Of a stretch of 64,000 nucleotides of DNA, positions 9,587 through 17,895 are shown in pieces. A model generated the notes under the pieces. That model was given only the letters and a program-made list of their open reading frames with translations. It searched no databases and was not told where the DNA came from. Position 1 is the stretch's first letter. The number at the start of each line of letters is the position of its first letter. The translations under genes were made by a program, and so were the position numbers. The DNA is from Serratia plymuthica (GTDB taxonomy: Bacteria > Pseudomonadota > Gammaproteobacteria > Enterobacterales > Enterobacteriaceae), in the NCBI RefSeq assembly GCF_018336935.1, contig NZ_CP068771.1, positions 806,001 to 870,000 of the forward strand, in the 5' to 3' direction.

Positions 9587-10525
9587 ATGATCCGAATTAC
9601 CCGATGGTTGTTGCTGTGCCTGGCGCTGCTGGCGAGCCGCGGCGCACTGGCGCAGCCGGACGGGATGCTGTCCGGCAACCTGTCGAGCGTCGGCTCAGAT
9701 ACGCTGGCGAACCTGATGGCGCTGTGGGCGCAGGACTTCAGTCAGCACTACCCTAACGTCAATCTGCAGATCCAGGCCGCCGGTTCTTCAACCGCACCTA
9801 CCGCGTTGGCGGCGGGGGCGGCGCAGCTTGGGCCAATGAGCAGGCCGATGAAGGCGGCGGAAGTGTCGGCGTTCGAACATCGCTATGGCTATGCGCCGCT
9901 GGCCGTGCCGGTCGCGGTAGATGCGCTGGTGGTGCTGGTGCATCAGGACAATCCGTTGCGTGGCCTGAACCTGCAGCAGCTCGATCGCATTTTCTCCGCC
10001 ACTAGGCGCTGCGGCGAAAGCCGGCCGCTGACGCGTTGGGGTGAACTGGGGCTGACCGGCAATTGGCAACAGCGCGATCTGCAGCGTTTCGGGCGAAATT
10101 CCGCCTCCGGCACCTACGGCTACTTCAAACTGCGCGCGCTGTGCGGCGGCGACTTTATGCCGCGGGTCAATGAGCTGCCCGGTTCGGCCTCGGTGGTGCA
10201 GGCGGTGGCCGGTTCGCTGAACAGCATTGGCTATGCCAGCATCGGCTTTCGCGCCAGCGGCGTGCGCCTGCTGCCGCTGGCTGAGTCGGGCGAAAACTAT
10301 GTTTTCCCCAATGATACCAACGTGCGCAACGGCAGCTATCCGTTGTCGCGCTACCTGTACATTTACATCAACAAGGCTCCCGACCAACCGCTGGAGCCGC
10401 TGACCGCCGCCTTTCTCGATCGCGTCTTGTCCGATGACGGGCAAAAACGGGTCAGCCATGACGGTTACTTGCCGTTGCCACCCGACACGCTGCGTAAAAC
10501 CCGCCTGGCGCTGGGCCTGAAATAA
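9587..10525 (+). CDS. PstS-like phosphate-binding periplasmic protein
   Basis: Protein of 312 residues with a Sec signal peptide (hydrophobic [15 protein letters not shown], probable cleavage after ALA at about residue 22). The mature part is a type-2 periplasmic binding fold of the PstS family: a serine-rich ligand loop AAGSSTAP near residue 65 and a second loop [11 protein letters not shown] near 170. Two cysteines (CGES, LCGG) could form a disulfide. It starts 16 bp after phoR behind GAGAGG and is probably cotranscribed with phoBR. No pstCAB genes adjoin it, so it may bind phosphate for scavenging or sensing rather than for a dedicated permease (inference). Confidence 0.82.
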   Translation: MIRITRWLLLCLALLASRGALAQPDGMLSGNLSSVGSDTLANLMALWAQDFSQHYPNVNLQIQAAGSSTAPTALAAGAAQLGPMSRPMKAAEVSAFEHRYGYAPLAVPVAVDALVVLVHQDNPLRGLNLQQLDRIFSATRRCGESRPLTRWGELGLTGNWQQRDLQRFGRNSASGTYGYFKLRALCGGDFMPRVNELPGSASVVQAVAGSLNSIGYASIGFRASGVRLLPLAESGENYVFPNDTNVRNGSYPLSRYLYIYINKAPDQPLEPLTAAFLDRVLSDDGQKRVSHDGYLPLPPDTLRKTRLALGLK

Positions 10526-10637
10526 CCTGCCTCCGGACGTTGCACGGCGTCCAACATGAATTTCTCTCAACGCCAATGAAAATTCTTCCATTGCCGCCCG
10601 GCAATCGGCATGACAGGATGCCTCTCAATAAGTGTTT

Positions 10638-10653
10638 AGACGTCTGGATGTCC
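10638..10653 (+). promoter_or_regulatory. MetJ operator (two met boxes)
   Basis: AGACGTCT (10638-10645) is a perfect 8-bp met box, directly followed by GGATGTCC (10646-10653), a second imperfect box. Tandem 8-mers are the MetJ recognition format. A TATAAC hexamer follows at once (10656-10661), so MetJ with S-adenosylmethionine would cover the promoter of the methionine-synthase-like gene 80 bp downstream. Confidence 0.75.
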
Positions 10654-10736
10654 ATTATAACCTGACGTAATAGTTCACACTGTCAATCATTGAAGCAAAG
10701 AGGCCCGATCCTTTGCCTGTCACCGGGAGTTTAAAT

Positions 10737-11843
10737 ATGTGCGATTGCAACCATGCTTTTCACGCTGACGTTGTCGGCAGTCTGTTGCGCCCTGCGGCGC
10801 TGAAAACCGCTCGCCAGCAATTCCAGCAGGGTGAAATCGATGCCGCCCGGCTGCGGGCGGTTGAGGACGAGCAGATTCGTCTGGCGGTGGCAAAACAGAA
10901 AGACCTCGGTTTGGCGGTGGTGACGGACGGCGAATTCCGCCGCGCGTGGTGGCATTTCGACTTCCTGGAAGGGCTGGACGGCGTGGAAGGTTATGATGCG
11001 GAGCAGGGGATCCAGTTCAACGGCGTGCAAACCCGGGCGCGCAGCATCAAGGTGGTCGGCAAATTGGGTTTTAACCCCCAGCACCCGATGCTGGCGGATT
11101 TTCGTTTCCTGAAGGCGACGGCCGGCGATGCGGTGCCGAAAATGACCATTCCCAGCCCGAGCGTGCTGCACTTCCGCGGCGGGCGCAAGGCGATCGACAG
11201 CCAGGTTTACCCGGATCTGAAAGCCTATTTTGACGATTTGGCGCAGACCTACCGCGATGCGATCAAGGCGTTTTATGATGCCGGTTGCCGCTACCTGCAA
11301 CTGGATGACACCGTCTGGGCTTATCTGTGCTCGGACGATCAACGGCGGCAGATCCGCGAGCGCGGCGAGGATCCGGATCGTCTGGCGAAGATTTATGCCG
11401 ACGTGCTGAACACCGCGATCGCCGGCAAGCCGGACGATCTGACTATCGGTTTGCACGTGTGTCGCGGTAATTTCCGCTCTACCTGGATCTCCGAAGGTGG
11501 CTACGAGCCAGTGGCGGAAATCCTGTTCGGCCAGGTGAATATCGACGCTTTCTTCCTGGAGTACGATAACGAGCGCTCCGGTGGTTTCGAGCCGCTGCGC
11601 TTTATCAAACCCGGTAAACAGCAGGTGGTGCTGGGCTTGATCACCACCAAAAACGGCGAGCTGGAGGATCGGGAACAGGTGAAGCAGCGCCTCGAGGAGG
11701 CCGCGCAGTTTGTCGATCGCCGCCAACTGTGCCTCAGTACCCAGTGCGGATTTGCCTCGACCGAAGAGGGCAATAGCCTGAGCGAACAGCAGCAGTGGAA
11801 TAAACTGCAAAGCGTGGTGAATATTGCCCGAGAGGTTTGGTAA
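10737..11843 (+). CDS. MetE C-terminal-like cobalamin-independent methionine synthase
   Basis: Protein of 368 residues that corresponds to the catalytic C-terminal half of MetE, the YxjG/YxjH-like stand-alone form. The zinc site is complete: His240 and Cys242 in LHVCRG, Glu275 in FFLEYD and Cys337 in STQCGF. It probably transfers a methyl group to homocysteine; the donor is unknown because the N-terminal MetE half that helps bind folate is absent. Start at 10737 (GGGAG upstream) is preferred over a TTG 24 bp earlier. A MetJ operator precedes it, which supports a methionine role. It is monocistronic and followed by a long hairpin. Confidence 0.85.
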   Translation: MCDCNHAFHADVVGSLLRPAALKTARQQFQQGEIDAARLRAVEDEQIRLAVAKQKDLGLAVVTDGEFRRAWWHFDFLEGLDGVEGYDAEQGIQFNGVQTRARSIKVVGKLGFNPQHPMLADFRFLKATAGDAVPKMTIPSPSVLHFRGGRKAIDSQVYPDLKAYFDDLAQTYRDAIKAFYDAGCRYLQLDDTVWAYLCSDDQRRQIRERGEDPDRLAKIYADVLNTAIAGKPDDLTIGLHVCRGNFRSTWISEGGYEPVAEILFGQVNIDAFFLEYDNERSGGFEPLRFIKPGKQQVVLGLITTKNGELEDREQVKQRLEEAAQFVDRRQLCLSTQCGFASTEEGNSLSEQQQWNKLQSVVNIAREVW

Positions 11844-11860
11844 GTCCCGAGAACCCGTTC

Positions 11861-11905
11861 AGACCGCGCGGAAACCGACCTTTTATTGGCGTTTTCGCGC
11901 GGTCT
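11861..11905 (+). terminator. Long stem-loop after the methionine-synthase-like gene
   Basis: Arms at 11861-11875 and 11891-11905 (AGACCGCGCGGAAAC against GTTTTCGCGCGGTCT) pair over 15 positions with one G-U, enclosing a 15-nt loop. No U-run follows, so it may act as an mRNA 3'-end stabiliser or a weak terminator rather than a classical one. Confidence 0.6.
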
Positions 11906-12105
11906 TACGCCAGATGTTTCACGGTTTGTGAATGCGTCGCTTAAAAATGATACAAATCATGTAGTGTATATTTATTGATAGCCAATATGATCGACTGGTG
12001 ACAAAAGATTATCTGGTCGATAGCTCTGGTTTTTGTCGCACGCCTTGCCTTTCAACGCTATAAACGTTTAACTTAGCCCCCGTTGTCGGACTAAACCTCC
12101 ATTTT
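11906..12105. other. Gene-free AT-rich spacer upstream of the brnQ-side ERIC
   Basis: No reading frame with a convincing start or family resemblance. It has two small inverted repeats: ATGAT/ATCAT around 11947-11960, and ATCGAC (11990-11995) with GTCGAT (12016-12021). These could be operators, but no regulator can be named. Confidence 0.4.
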
Positions 12106-12301
12106 ACCCGTCATGCTTGAAGCTGCCTCTGTGTTGGCTGCGCTCACTTACCCGAACCACTTACCTCAGTAAGCCTATCGGATAAGCGCCTTTGCCGTCG
12201 CGTTACTCGGCAAAGCCTCGCCCCCTTGGGGCCAGCGCCAGCGCTGTTCGACAAAACCCGTGGTTTTGTTGTGATGCAACTCCAATTATCTTGGGTATAT
12301 A
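12106..12301 (-). repeat. ERIC element with internal insertion
   Basis: Read on the minus strand it has the ERIC left end (TATACCCAAGATAATTGGAG), the central core GCTTACTGAGGTAAGTGG and the right end (GCAGCTTCAAGCATGACGGG). It is about 70 bp longer than the roughly 127-bp consensus. The extra segment, about 12185-12272, is itself rich in hairpins: CTTTGCCG with CGGCAAAG, CCCC with GGGG, and CAAAACC with GGTTTTG. Long ERIC variants with inserts of about this size are known in enterobacteria. Confidence 0.85.
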
Positions 12302-12351
12302 ACTTATAAAACTCTGCCCAACATCATGAGTGGTCTATTTCGAATAAGGAC

Positions 12352-12377
12352 AAAACGCCGGACGTCATGCGTTTTTT
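12352..12377 (+). terminator. Terminator-like hairpin in the brnQ leader
   Basis: AAAACGC (12352-12358) pairs with GCGTTTT (12369-12375) around a 10-nt loop, followed by more T's. It lies about 110 bp upstream of the brnQ start. Upstream there is only a repeat and a spacer, so it could be an attenuator for brnQ rather than the end of a gene. A 20-codon frame from ATG at 12326 runs through it, but it lacks a ribosome-binding site. Confidence 0.45.
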
Positions 12378-12485
12378 GCTCTTATTGATCTCGCGATGAA
12401 AGGGTAAGCCGACAACCGGGTGGGGGCGTTAGGTCACCACGATATCGGGTACTTTTTTTCATTTGAACAGGCAACACGACATCTT

Positions 12486-13805
12486 ATGAGTCATCGTTTA
12501 ACGTCAAAAGATATTATGGCACTGGGTTTTATGACCTTTGCCTTATTTGTCGGCGCCGGGAACATCATTTTCCCGCCAATGGTCGGTTTACAGTCCGGTG
12601 AGCACGTCTGGACCGCTGCAATCGGCTTTCTGATCACCGCAGTCGGTTTGCCGGTGATAACCGTGATCGCTCTGGCGCGCGTTGGCGGCGGTATCGACGC
12701 CCTTAGCACGCCGATTGGCCGCAGCGCCGGTTTGCTGCTGGCGACGGTCTGTTATCTGGCGGTTGGCCCGCTGTTCGCCACCCCGCGTACCGCGACCGTG
12801 TCCTTTGAAGTGGGTATTGCGCCGCTGACCGGTGACGGCGCCATGCCGCTGTTTATCTACAGCCTGGTGTATTTCGCACTGGTCATCGGCATTTCACTGT
12901 ATCCGGGCCGCCTGCTCGATACCGTGGGCCACGTGCTGGCTCCGCTGAAAATCGTTGCGCTCGGCGCACTCGGTATTGCCGCGCTGGTTTGGCCCGCGGG
13001 CACGCCTATTCCGGCGACCGACATTTATCAGCACGTTCCTTTCTCTTCCGGCTTCGTCAACGGCTATCTGACCATGGATACGCTGGGCGCGCTGGTGTTC
13101 GGCATCGTCATCGTCAACGCTGCGCGTTCCCGCGGCGTGAAAGATGCCGGCCTGCTGACGCGTTACACCATTTTGGCCGGCCTGATCGCCGGCGTGGGCC
13201 TGACGCTGGTTTATCTGAGCCTGTTCAAGCTGGGCTCCGGCAGCGGCGTGCTGGTGCCGGACGCGACCAACGGCGCGGTGATCCTGCACGCTTATGTGCA
13301 AAACACCTTCGGCGGGTTGGGCAGCTTCTTCCTGGCGGCGCTGATCTTCATCGCCTGTATGGTGACTGCGGTAGGCCTGACCTGTGCCTGCGCCGAGTTC
13401 TTCGCTCAGTACCTGCCGTTTTCTTATAAGACGCTGGTGTTTATTTTGGGCCTGTTCTCGATGGTGGTTTCCAACCTGGGCCTGAGCCATCTGATCCAGA
13501 TCTCTATCCCGGTGCTGACCGCGATTTACCCGCCGTGTATCGTGCTGGTGGTATTGAGCTTCACCCTGCGTTGGTGGAACAGCGCGACGCGCATCGTGGC
13601 GCCGGTGATGCTGGTCAGCCTGTTGTTTGGTATCCTTGACGCGGTGAAAGCGTCCACCTTCCAGCACCTGTTGCCGGAGTGGACCAATCACCTGCCATTG
13701 GCTGCGCAGGGGCTGGCATGGTTGTCGCCTTCTCTGCTGATGCTGGTGTTGGTCGCGATTTATGACCGGGTGTGTACGCGTTCTGAAGTGACCGCGCACC
13801 AATAA
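12486..13805 (+). CDS. brnQ: Branched-chain amino acid:cation symporter BrnQ
   Basis: Inner-membrane LIVCS-family carrier of 439 residues with about twelve membrane segments, importing leucine, isoleucine and valine. The family signature [18 protein letters not shown] lies at residues 14-31. Start at 12486 ([10 protein letters not shown]) matches the E. coli N-terminus; the AGG upstream is weakly placed at about 14 nt, so initiation may be inefficient. The phoBR-brnQ-proY-malZ order is the enterobacterial one, here expanded by the methionine-synthase-like gene. A strong terminator follows. Confidence 0.96.
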   Translation: MSHRLTSKDIMALGFMTFALFVGAGNIIFPPMVGLQSGEHVWTAAIGFLITAVGLPVITVIALARVGGGIDALSTPIGRSAGLLLATVCYLAVGPLFATPRTATVSFEVGIAPLTGDGAMPLFIYSLVYFALVIGISLYPGRLLDTVGHVLAPLKIVALGALGIAALVWPAGTPIPATDIYQHVPFSSGFVNGYLTMDTLGALVFGIVIVNAARSRGVKDAGLLTRYTILAGLIAGVGLTLVYLSLFKLGSGSGVLVPDATNGAVILHAYVQNTFGGLGSFFLAALIFIACMVTAVGLTCACAEFFAQYLPFSYKTLVFILGLFSMVVSNLGLSHLIQISIPVLTAIYPPCIVLVVLSFTLRWWNSATRIVAPVMLVSLLFGILDAVKASTFQHLLPEWTNHLPLAAQGLAWLSPSLLMLVLVAIYDRVCTRSEVTAHQ

Positions 13806-13824
13806 TTCCCCGGCTTAGTCTAGG

Positions 13825-13850
13825 GCCACGGACTTGTCCGTGGCTTTTTT
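13825..13850 (+). terminator. Intrinsic terminator after brnQ
   Basis: GCCACGGAC (13825-13833) pairs perfectly with GTCCGTGGC (13836-13844) across a 2-nt loop and is followed by six T's. It separates brnQ from proY. Confidence 0.92.
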
Positions 13851-13875
13851 ACGTTTAAAAACACGGGTTATTTTC

Positions 13876-15282
13876 ATGCAACAACAGTCACCCTCCGCCC
13901 CTGTGGCCAATAAGCTGAAGCGCGGTCTCAGCACGCGCCATATCCGCTTTATGGCTCTTGGCTCGGCCATCGGCACCGGTCTGTTCTACGGTTCGGCGGA
14001 TGCCATTAAAATGGCCGGCCCGAGCGTTTTGCTGGCGTACCTGATTGGCGGTATCGTCGCCTTTATCATCATGCGCGCCTTGGGCGAGATGTCGGTCAAC
14101 AACCCGCAGGCCAGCTCGTTCTCCCGCTACGCGCAGGACTACCTTGGCCCGATGGCCGGGTATATCACCGGCTGGACCTACTGTTTTGAAATCCTGATCG
14201 TCGCCATCGCCGACGTGACCGCGTTCGGCATTTATATGGGCGTCTGGTTCCCCGAGGTGCCGCACTGGATTTGGGTGCTGAGCGTGGTGCTGGTGATCGG
14301 CGCCATCAACCTGATGAGCGTGAAGGTGTTCGGTGAGCTGGAGTTCTGGTTCTCGTTCTTCAAGGTCGCCACCATCATCATCATGATCGCCGCCGGTATC
14401 GGCATCATCATTTGGGGGATTGGCAACGGCGGGCAACCGACCGGCATTCATAATCTGTGGTCCAACGGCGGCTTCTTCAGCAATGGCTTTATCGGCATGA
14501 TCCTGTCGCTGCAACTCGTGATGTTCGCCTACGGCGGTATCGAGATCATCGGTATTACCGCCGGTGAGGCCAAGGACCCGAAAACGTCGATTCCCAAGGC
14601 CATCAACTCGGTGCCGTGGCGTATCCTGGTGTTCTACGTCGGTACGCTGTTCGTCATCATGTCGATTTATCCGTGGAACCAGGTGGGCACCAACGGCAGT
14701 CCCTTTGTGCTGACCTTCCAGCACATGGGCATTACCCTGGCCGCCGGCATCCTCAACTTTGTGGTGATCACCGCGTCGCTGTCGGCGATTAACAGCGATG
14801 TATTCGGCGTGGGCCGCATGCTGCACGGGATGGCCGAGCAGGGCCATGCGCCGAAGATGTTCAGCAAGGTGTCGAAGCGCGGCATTCCGTGGGTCACGGT
14901 GTTGGTGATGATGCTGGCGCTGCTGCTGGCGGTGTATCTCAACTACATCATGCCGGAAAACGTGTTCCTGGTGATTGCCTCGTTGGCGACCTTTGCCACC
15001 GTGTGGGTGTGGATCATGATCCTGTGCTCGCAGATTGCCTTCCGCCGCAGTCTGAGCAAAGAGCAGGTGAAAAAGCTGGCGTTCCCGCTGCGCGGCGGCG
15101 TGTTCACCTCTGTGGTCGCGATTATCTTCCTGGCGTTCATCATTGGCCTGATAGGCTACTTCCCGACGACCCGCGTTTCGTTGTACGCCGGCCTGGTGTG
15201 GGTTGTGCTGCTGCTGGCGGGTTACTACTTCAAGGTCAACCGCCAGAAGAAGCGGGCGGTTCTGGCGCCACAGCAGGATTGA
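13876..15282 (+). CDS. proY: Proline-specific permease ProY
   Basis: Amino acid permease of the APC superfamily, 468 residues with about twelve membrane spans. The first helix region contains the signature [17 protein letters not shown], and a glutamate-rich loop [15 protein letters not shown] follows helix 6. Start at 13876 (MQQQSPSAP) is chosen because the upstream codons overlap the brnQ terminator region; the ribosome-binding site is weak. In Salmonella ProY is a cryptic proline transporter. It is monocistronic, bounded by terminators on both sides. Confidence 0.92.
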   Translation: MQQQSPSAPVANKLKRGLSTRHIRFMALGSAIGTGLFYGSADAIKMAGPSVLLAYLIGGIVAFIIMRALGEMSVNNPQASSFSRYAQDYLGPMAGYITGWTYCFEILIVAIADVTAFGIYMGVWFPEVPHWIWVLSVVLVIGAINLMSVKVFGELEFWFSFFKVATIIIMIAAGIGIIIWGIGNGGQPTGIHNLWSNGGFFSNGFIGMILSLQLVMFAYGGIEIIGITAGEAKDPKTSIPKAINSVPWRILVFYVGTLFVIMSIYPWNQVGTNGSPFVLTFQHMGITLAAGILNFVVITASLSAINSDVFGVGRMLHGMAEQGHAPKMFSKVSKRGIPWVTVLVMMLALLLAVYLNYIMPENVFLVIASLATFATVWVWIMILCSQIAFRRSLSKEQVKKLAFPLRGGVFTSVVAIIFLAFIIGLIGYFPTTRVSLYAGLVWVVLLLAGYYFKVNRQKKRAVLAPQQD

Positions 15283-15290
15283 AAATGAAA

Positions 15291-15316
15291 ACACCGGCCA
15301 GCGCCGGTGTTTTTTT
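15291..15316 (+). terminator. Intrinsic terminator after proY
   Basis: ACACCGGC (15291-15298) pairs with GCCGGTGT (15303-15310) around a 4-nt loop, followed by six more T's. The higA stop codon on the other strand lies 20 bp further on. Confidence 0.92.
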
Positions 15317-15336
15317 AAGCTTATGGTTCTGGTCTG

Positions 15337-15624
15337 TCAGGCAAAATCCAGTTTGCGTAGTTTCGATAGGTCAATGGTTTGTCTGGCGTGCCAGAGATCG
15401 TAGGCATCCTGCATTCCCATCCAGACATGTTCGGAACTGCCGATAACAATCGATAAACGTATAGCCATTTCCGGTGAGATATCGGACTTGCCGGTAATCA
15501 GACGTTGAACCGTTGATGGCGCTACATCAAGCGCTCTGGCCAGGGCGCGCGCGCTAAGCTGCAATGTCTCCATCGTTTCCTTGATCAGTTCTCCGGGATG
15601 TGGCGGGTTATGCATGTGGTTCAT
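15337..15624 (-). CDS. higA: HigA-family antitoxin
   Basis: Antitoxin of 95 residues with an XRE-type helix-turn-helix (about residues 20-75: ALARALDVAPSTVQRLITG, then ISPEMAIRLS). The opening HNPPHPGELI is typical of HigA. It should neutralise HigB and repress the operon by binding the palindromes upstream. Its ATG at 15624 overlaps the higB stop by one base (TGATG), so translation is coupled; a second ATG three codons later is also possible. Toxin-first order is characteristic of higBA. The pair interrupts the conserved proY-malZ neighbourhood, suggesting acquisition. Confidence 0.92.
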   Translation of the reverse strand: MNHMHNPPHPGELIKETMETLQLSARALARALDVAPSTVQRLITGKSDISPEMAIRLSIVIGSSEHVWMGMQDAYDLWHARQTIDLSKLRKLDFA

Positions 15625-15902
15625 CAGTGATAATCCTCATAATTGACGATATAGATATCCCCCTCGGACAATTCAAACGTAATTCGCCAGTTGCCCGTGA
15701 CGGTGATTGACCAAAGTCCTGTTCGATCGCCCGTCAGCGAATGAAGAAAGAATCCGGGGAGGTCTACATCATTGATTTCCTTAGCCAGATCCAACACGCT
15801 CAGCCGGAGGCTGATTTTTTTCGCCTGTTTGGCGTCGATGCCGGCCGTTGAACCAGTTTCAAAGAATTTCTTGAGTCCTTTATGTCTGAAGCTTTTTATC
15901 AT
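15624..15902 (-). CDS. higB: HigB-family toxin (RelE superfamily mRNA interferase)
   Basis: Toxin of 92 residues, the normal length. It begins MIKSFRHKGLKKFFETG and carries the family core GFFLHSLTGDRTGLWSITV, then NWRITFEL and the ending DYH. RelE-superfamily HigB toxins cut mRNA on the ribosome. Promoter and two palindromic operators lie directly upstream (15923-15963). It is cotranscribed with and upstream of higA. Confidence 0.92.
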   Translation of the reverse strand: MIKSFRHKGLKKFFETGSTAGIDAKQAKKISLRLSVLDLAKEINDVDLPGFFLHSLTGDRTGLWSITVTGNWRITFELSEGDIYIVNYEDYH

Positions 15903-15922
15903 CCTGATGGCTCCATCGGTGT

Positions 15923-15963
15923 TGCGTTATACGCATCATAATTGGGTGTTGCGCATGACGCAA
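15923..15963 (-). promoter_or_regulatory. higBA promoter and operators
   Basis: On the minus strand TTGCGT (15958-15963) and TATGAT (15935-15940) are spaced by exactly 17 bp. Two palindromes overlap these boxes: TTGCG-N5-CGCAA (15949-15963) on the -35, and TGCGT-TAT-ACGCA (15923-15935) just after the -10. They share the half-site TGCG(T), consistent with HigA binding at both and autorepression (inference). Confidence 0.75.
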
Positions 15964-15986
15964 TGGTTTGTTTTGACCCGTGCAGA

Positions 15987-16250
15987 CTATCGTCTATCCT
16001 CGGGTTCATCGTCACCCGAGGCGCGTGTTTCAACACGCAAACTACTGTCGCACAGCCGTTCTTCCTCGTCCTCGCCGGCACAGCGCGCCAGCACTTCACG
16101 GATATCCTGCATGCTGCTGCTGAGGGCACTTAGCGAGGGTTGCAGCGTGCGGCTCATGCGGCTTTCGTCCAGCGAGGCGCTGTGCAGGCAGCCGATAAAC
16201 ATCAGGGTGGCCAGCAGGGTAAACAACCGGCGTTTTAACGATTTCAGCAA
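15987..16250 (-). CDS. Small exported protein of unknown function
   Basis: 87-residue frame that I do not recognise. The N-terminus has positive charges then a hydrophobic stretch (LKRRLFTLLATLMFIGCLHSAS), a plausible signal peptide with cleavage near HSA, or an imperfect lipobox at FIGC. The rest is polar and strongly acidic toward the C-terminus, with two cysteines (ARCAG, RLCDSS) that could pair. The start would be TTG at 16248-16250 behind AAGAAGAG. It lies between the higB promoter and ybdG in the same orientation. No family support; it may not be a real gene. Confidence 0.42.
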   Translation of the reverse strand: MLKSLKRRLFTLLATLMFIGCLHSASLDESRMSRTLQPSLSALSSSMQDIREVLARCAGEDEEERLCDSSLRVETRASGDDEPEDRR

Positions 16251-16384
16251 AGGTGTCTCTTCTTCTGTGCGCGGGAGGAAAGGCTCATTAATGCCGTTTT
16301 AATCGCAGAAGAAAAGCGTCTGGAGACATCTGCTGGCAATCGGCAGGGAATAATTACCAGCAGACATAATTACGTCAGCCTGCG

Positions 16385-17647
16385 TCAGGAAACGTCCGTC
16401 GCCGCTCGCATTTGGCTCAGCATGCTACGCATGTCGTTGCCGGTGGGCGTTTGATGCACGCGCAGATCGAACTCGTTAATCACCGCCAGAATATGGTCAA
16501 AGATATCGGCCTGAATGCTCTCGTATTCCGCCCACACCGTGGTGTTGGTGAAGGCGTAAATCTCCAGCGGCAAGCCCTCCGGCGTCGGCGCCATTTGGCG
16601 CACCATCAGCGTCATGCTCTGATGAATCTTGGGGTGCGCGCGCAGGTAAGCCACCAGGTAGGCGCGCAGCGTGCCGAGGTTGGTCAGGCGGCGGCCGTTG
16701 AGCGGCGAGCTGAGATCCACGGCACTCTGCTGATTATAGTGGCTCAGTTCTTGCGTTTTATCGTTCAGATAACGCTGCAGCAGCGGGTTGCGATTCAGGC
16801 GCAGTTGCTCTTCCGGGGACAGAAAATGCACGCTGGTAGTATCGATATTGATGCTGCGCTTGATGCGCCGCCCGCCGGATTCCGACATTGAGCGCCAATT
16901 CTTGAAGGAATCTGAGATCAGCGCATAGGTGGGAATGGTCGTGACGGTGTTGTCCCAGTTACGCACTTTTACCGTGGTCAGGCCGATGTCGGTGACCGCG
17001 CCGTCGGCCCCGTATTTCGGCATCTCCAGCCAGTCGCCGATTTTCAGCATATCGTTGGCGGAAAGCTGAATGCCGGCCACCAGCCCGAGTATGGGGTCCT
17101 TGAACACCAGCATCAGCACCGCGGTCATCGCGCCCAGGCCGCTGAGCAGCAGCAATGGCGATTTGCCCATCAGCAATGAAACGATCATGATGCCGATCAG
17201 AATGGCGGCTACCAGTTTCAGCCCCTGGAAAATGCCGCGCAGCGGCAGTTGATTCGACAGCGGGCTTTGGCGCAACACCGCCAGCAGCGTATCCAGCAGC
17301 GAAAACAGCGACAGCAGGGCAAAGGCCATGATCCAGACCTGCGCGGCGGTGACGATGAACGCCTGCGTCTCGCCGCCGTGCAACCACAGCACGGCCTGCA
17401 GATTGATGATGACCCCTTGCAGCAACAGCGCCATGCGCTGAAACAGCTTGTACCGGGTGAGCGCTTGTTGCCATACGCGCTGCGACTGCTGGCCACGGCG
17501 CTGGATTGCCGCCAGCACTACGCGGTGCAGCACCAGATGAATGGCCACCGAAATCAGGACGATCAGCCCGAGCACCATCAGCAGAGACATCACCCCGCTG
17601 AATTCCAGCCCGAATCTCTCCAGCCACAGTGTTATCTGTTGTTGCAT
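16385..17647 (-). CDS. ybdG: Miniconductance mechanosensitive channel YbdG (MscM)
   Basis: MscS-family inner-membrane channel of 420 residues. Hydrophobic helices occupy about the first 170 residues. Next comes the pore-lining and MscS beta-domain region with [36 protein letters not shown] and [16 protein letters not shown], nearly identical to E. coli YbdG. It opens on mild hypo-osmotic stress. Start at 17647 follows a strong AAAGGAG; the upstream in-frame codons do not match the family. It is divergent from malZ. Confidence 0.95.
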   Translation of the reverse strand: MQQQITLWLERFGLEFSGVMSLLMVLGLIVLISVAIHLVLHRVVLAAIQRRGQQSQRVWQQALTRYKLFQRMALLLQGVIINLQAVLWLHGGETQAFIVTAAQVWIMAFALLSLFSLLDTLLAVLRQSPLSNQLPLRGIFQGLKLVAAILIGIMIVSLLMGKSPLLLLSGLGAMTAVLMLVFKDPILGLVAGIQLSANDMLKIGDWLEMPKYGADGAVTDIGLTTVKVRNWDNTVTTIPTYALISDSFKNWRSMSESGGRRIKRSINIDTTSVHFLSPEEQLRLNRNPLLQRYLNDKTQELSHYNQQSAVDLSSPLNGRRLTNLGTLRAYLVAYLRAHPKIHQSMTLMVRQMAPTPEGLPLEIYAFTNTTVWAEYESIQADIFDHILAVINEFDLRVHQTPTGNDMRSMLSQMRAATDVS

Positions 17648-17771
17648 AATCGCTCCTTTAAAAAATGCGCAAAAAATATCCAATACACTCAAAAGACGTT
17701 AGCCTAATGGCTGCGGGCCATAATGTGCGGCTGTTTACCCTTTTTTACATAGGGTTGCCGCCGATTGCCTA

Positions 17772-17794
17772 TCTCCGCCCCCCGGCTCCTCCCC
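17772..17794 (+). promoter_or_regulatory. Candidate MalT boxes upstream of malZ
   Basis: On the minus strand GGGGAGGAGC (17785-17794) matches the MalT consensus GGGGAKGAGG at nine of ten positions. GGGGCGGAGA (17772-17781) is a weaker direct copy 13 bp away. malZ of E. coli is MalT-activated, so this location is as expected, but the sequence is GC-rich and chance matches are possible. Confidence 0.45.
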
Positions 17795-17895
17795 GAGTTT
17801 AGCGGCCAAAGAGGAGGGGGACTTGCACTCAACGTGGCATTGTTCGCGGTATTGAATAACGTCGTCGATTTCGTTTTGTACAGCAGGAGAACAGT

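Noticed and set aside
11947..11960. Fur box
   Set aside because: ATGAT and ATCAT halves are 4 bp apart rather than the spacing of the 19-bp Fur consensus.
12326..12388. 20-codon leader peptide for brnQ
   Set aside because: No ribosome-binding site and no run of Leu, Ile or Val codons expected of a branched-chain attenuation peptide.
12894..13802. 302-codon minus-strand frame over brnQ
   Set aside because: Gln/His/Arg-rich antisense shadow of a hydrophobic transporter gene.
13888..15294. 468-codon minus-strand frame over proY
   Set aside because: Same kind of antisense shadow; low-complexity polar composition and no ribosome-binding site.
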